Assembly (NCBI GenBank): GCA_050084515.1 | Contig: CM114272.1 | Location: 37,262,001-37,326,000, forward strand | Direction: 5' to 3' | Length of the DNA stretch: 64,000 nucleotides | Origin: Blasia pusilla | Lineage: Eukaryota > Marchantiophyta > Marchantiopsida > Blasiales | In this document: piece after piece, positions 61,901 to 64,000 of the stretch | Numbering within the stretch: the stretch's first letter is position 1 | Layout: every line of letters begins with the position of its first letter | Program-made: the position numbers and the translations under genes | Notes under the pieces: model-generated | Database searches by the model: none | What the model saw: the letters and a program-made list of their open reading frames with translations, nothing else | Told to the model about the DNA's origin: nothing

Positions 61901-64000
61901 AGCAATGTCCTACCTGGACATCACCTATCTAAGAACGTTCATCACCTTACGACGCCCAAAAAACTCTCCCACTTACCACATGCACCAAGTTCGCAACATG
62001 CTTCTCAGATGGTTTCACAAGCTCCTACCTTTCATGAAGGCCAAAACATGCAGCAAGCCAACCCACCTTTACCTCCATCTGATCCTTCCTCTCCCCGGTC
62101 GTTGAGCAAGCCAGCGTTGACTGCAAATCCGCCTCTCATGTCAACCTCTTCTACATCGGTTGGGCCCGATGGAGCTATTCCCACAGCTCCTACACTTCCT
62201 GCACTTCCCTCTCATACCTCCCTGGCTCTCCAGAATGCTGATCTTCTACCATCACCCCTCAGTTCGTCCTCTTTTCGTCGATCCCAAACCAATGCACCTC
62301 CTCGACTTGAAAACTCAAATCAACCTCCTGTTGGAGCTCCAGACCCTGCACCTTCACTAAGCTCCAGTCCTCATGAATGGCAAACTGGAGCTCCTCCTCA
62401 ACGTACAAGCTCTCTTCAACCTCCTGTCACATCGCCCACCCCTGCACCTCCACCAAGTGCCAGTCCTCCCGAATTGCAAACCAGTGCACCCCGTCAACGT
62501 GAAAGCTCTGTTCAACCTCCCTTCCCATGGCCCACCCCTGCACCTCCACCAAGTGCCAGGCCTCACGAATTGCAAACCAGTGCACCCCGTCCACGTGAAA
62601 GCTCTATTCAACTACCTGGTTCATCCCCAACACTTGCATCTTCTCTGGGTGCCAGTACTCCTGAATGGCAAACTGGTCCACCTCCTCAACGTACAAGCGC
62701 TCTTCAACCTCCTGTCCCATCGCCCACCCCTGCACCTCCACCGAGTGCCAGTCCTCCCGAATTGCAAACCAGTGCACCCCGTCAACGTGAAACCTCTGTT
62801 CAACCTCCCGCCCGATCTCCAAACCCTGCATCTCGACTAAGTGCCAATCCTCCTCAGTTGCAAACTAGTGCACCTCCTCAACGCAATAGCTCTATTCAAC
62901 TACCTGGTCCATCCCCAACACTTGCATCTTCTCTGAGTGCCAGTACTCCTGAATTGCAAAGTGGTGTAGCTCCTCAGCGTACAAGCTCTGTAAAACTTCT
63001 TATTCCACCTGCATCTCCAACCCGTGCACCTTCACTAAGTGCCGCTCGTCCTGAATCGCAACCTGTTGCAGCTCCTCAACCTCCAAGCTCTGTTCAACTT
63101 TCTGCCCCATTTCCAATCCCTGCACCTCCAATAAGTATCAGTCCTCCTGACTTCCAAACTCGTGCAACTCCTCAACGTGCAAGCTCAGTTCAACTTCCTG
63201 CCCCATCTCTCACACCTGCACCTCCACAAAGTACCAGCCCTGAATTGCAAACTAGTGAAACTACTCAACGTCCAAGCTCTGTTTCACTCCCAGCCCCATC
63301 TTCGACCTTTGTACCTCCTCTAAGTTCCAGTACTCCTGAATTACAAACCAGTACAGCTCCTCAACGTACAAGTGCTGTGGAGTTTCCTGCTCCATCTACA
63401 ACCCCTGCGCCTAAACTAAGTCCCAGTCTTCCATCGCAAGCTGGTGCGCCTACTCAACGTCCAAGCTCCGTTCAACCTCTTTCTCCATTTCCATCCCCTT
63501 CACGTCCACCAAGTGCCAGTCCTCGTAAATTGCAACCCAGTGCCCTTCCTCAGCGTACAAGCTCTGTTCAACCTTCTGCCACATCTCCAACCCCTGCATA
63601 TCCACGAAGTACCAGTCCTCCTGAATTACAAACCAGACTACCTCCTCAACATATAAGCAATGTTCAGCCTCCTCTCACATATTCGCCCCCTGCACGCCCT
63701 CAGCTTACAAGGTCTGCTCGCGCTCCTGCCACATCTCCAACTCCTGCACCTCCACAAACTGCCAGTCCTCCACAATATCAAACCAGTGCACCTCCTAAAC
63801 CTACAAGGCCTGCTCAACCTCCTCCCACATCTCCACCCTCTAGAAATCCACAACCTGTTCCCCACCGACCTCTTGCAGCTCCCCAAACTTCCACACATCC
63901 ACCTTCAGTTCCCACCAAGTCCCAGGTTCTCGTTCCTTCTCGTCCACAGTATCCTCTTCCGTCTCTTCGACCTCCACCTCCTCCAGGGTCTGCTCGACCA
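49931..64000 (+). CDS. HAP2: HAP2/GCS1 gamete fusion protein with giant cytoplasmic tail (3' end outside window)
   Basis: Class II-type plasma-membrane fusogen of sperm. Exons by GT-AG and phase: 49931-50197, 51421-51569, 51742-51788, 52357-52396, 53493-53592, 54007-54070, 54492-54603, 54822-54962, 55251-55433, 55926-56006, 56254-56360, 56520-56634, 56924-56959, 57095-57191, 57582-57670, 57873-58096, 58428-58531 and 58648 onward. A signal peptide (LGLLLILLITTVASSGC) precedes CDVLLSSSKV and the KKV motif. Family landmarks are FCCLCS, SVHCLRF then FPTYEI (the HAP2-GCS1 core), TLDGSECHKIGVSFKAF, LPLNAISKYG, IKLELKADRL and RSPGKIVS. One TM helix (IIVFIGGIVITVT plus IGIGIYLLW) spans the last junction. 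The tail continues Lys-rich and then Pro-rich to base 64000, with an apparent 1-nt frame break at 59210-59261. Phase mismatch between 50197 and 51421 implies a small missed exon. Ectodomain identity is sure; the tail is inferred from one continuous exon. Confidence 0.87.
53701..53774. repeat. two adjacent perfect hairpins inside a HAP2 intron
   Basis: Arms 53701-53715 and 53722-53736 (15 bp, 6-nt loop; ATTTTCTTCTCGTTC) are followed 13 bp later by arms 53750-53760 and 53764-53774 (11 bp, 3-nt loop; GCCACACATAG). Both are perfect and lie within the intron 53593-54006. Confidence 0.85.
58843..59802 (+). other. hydrophobic-basic modules in the HAP2 tail
   Basis: Six short aromatic/hydrophobic patches, each followed by a Lys/Arg run, are spaced through the Lys-rich tail: WLGGLFSEKSK (about 58843), MWMTLFRKKK (58960), VLKYFKKLK (59045), KLFVG (59220, at the frame break), VMGFFKQR (59682) and FIGFLRRE (59782). 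Such patches are typical of membrane-surface binding. Function is inferred from composition only. Confidence 0.5.
59270..59630 (+). repeat. SDSDED / poly-Lys repeats in the HAP2 tail
   Basis: Five units of about 17-26 codons each combine an acidic Ser cluster (SDSDED or a variant, casein-kinase-2-like) with a long Lys/Arg run encoded mainly by AAG. At DNA level it is an (AAG)n-rich minisatellite. Confidence 0.85.
60788..61880 (+). repeat. tandem 93-codon repeats in the HAP2 tail
   Basis: Units begin at 60788, 61067 and 61346, exactly 279 bp apart. Units 1 and 2 are nearly identical in DNA. Unit 3 differs in its Lys run, and a fourth, diverged unit ends near 61880. Each unit carries TGEVPEF (units 1-3), a Lys-rich cluster and the acidic LGSMFDEEGDEQGQ motif (LGSIFDEEG in unit 4). 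The frame is preserved because the unit is a multiple of 3. Confidence 0.9.
62408..63830 (+). repeat. ~32-codon Pro/Ser-rich tandem repeats in the HAP2 tail
   Basis: About 14 imperfect units (first starts 62408 and 62504, 96 bp apart) follow the pattern SSVQPP..SPTPAPPPSASP then ELQTSAPRQR. Later units vary by one or two codons. The sequence becomes richer in Pro up to PPPPPGS at the window edge. The continuous open frame through all units argues it is translated. Confidence 0.88.

Noticed and set aside
62357-62831. Minus-strand Arg/Gly/Trp-rich repeated frames (also 63638-63898)
   Set aside because: They are the antisense of the Pro-rich repeats; the plus-strand frame is continuous over 4.7 kb.

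Overview
The window is nuclear DNA of a land plant. The evidence is short GT-AG introns, a LONGIFOLIA/TRM-type gene with a C-terminal DUF4378 domain, a plant-type alpha/beta hydrolase, a HAP2/GCS1 gamete fusogen, and plant-style Helitron, Copia, Gypsy, LINE and hAT remnants. The HAP2 and TRM sequences are divergent and very long (GA)n runs are present. I therefore suspect a seed-free plant with motile sperm, possibly a bryophyte such as a liverwort. The lineage is an inference; no organellar or rDNA marker is present.

Three real genes are visible, all on the + strand. (1) A complete eight-exon TRM/LONGIFOLIA-like gene (7906-13280), probably a cortical-microtubule scaffold; my model has an intact frame of 1375 codons. 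(2) A conserved plant alpha/beta hydrolase with a GHSKG nucleophile elbow (C-terminal exons firm from 39778 to 44251; the N-terminus and one internal exon are not fully resolved). (3) A HAP2/GCS1 gene from 49931 that runs off the right edge. It has a signal peptide, a Cys-containing ectodomain over about 17 small exons, one transmembrane helix, and then a cytoplasmic tail that stays open to the last base.

Between the genes the DNA is mostly old transposon debris. There is a Helitron helicase fragment (1.6-2.4 kb, -), an unrecognised coding-like stretch (19.9-22.2 kb, -), and a Helitron Rep/helicase abutting a 5'-truncated Copia piece (23.1-27.2 kb, +). Next come a LINE (29.3-31.0 kb, -) ending at a 187-bp (GA)n, a decayed hAT transposase (33.1-35.3 kb, -) and a Gypsy integrase scrap (45.2-45.7 kb, -). 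Two copies of a ~225-bp inverted-repeat element and a ~72-bp minisatellite lie just upstream of HAP2. A GC-richer 5-kb stretch (13.3-18.6 kb) has no recognisable gene.

The most striking feature is the HAP2 tail. It has more than 1,700 codons of Lys-rich, Ser/Asp-rich and Pro-rich low-complexity sequence with three families of internal repeats, attached in phase to the transmembrane exon. One apparent 1-nt frame break sits in a T-rich stretch. Tails of known plant HAP2 proteins are roughly 100-200 residues, so this is either a novel HAP2 architecture or a fusion with a downstream gene that continues outside the window.
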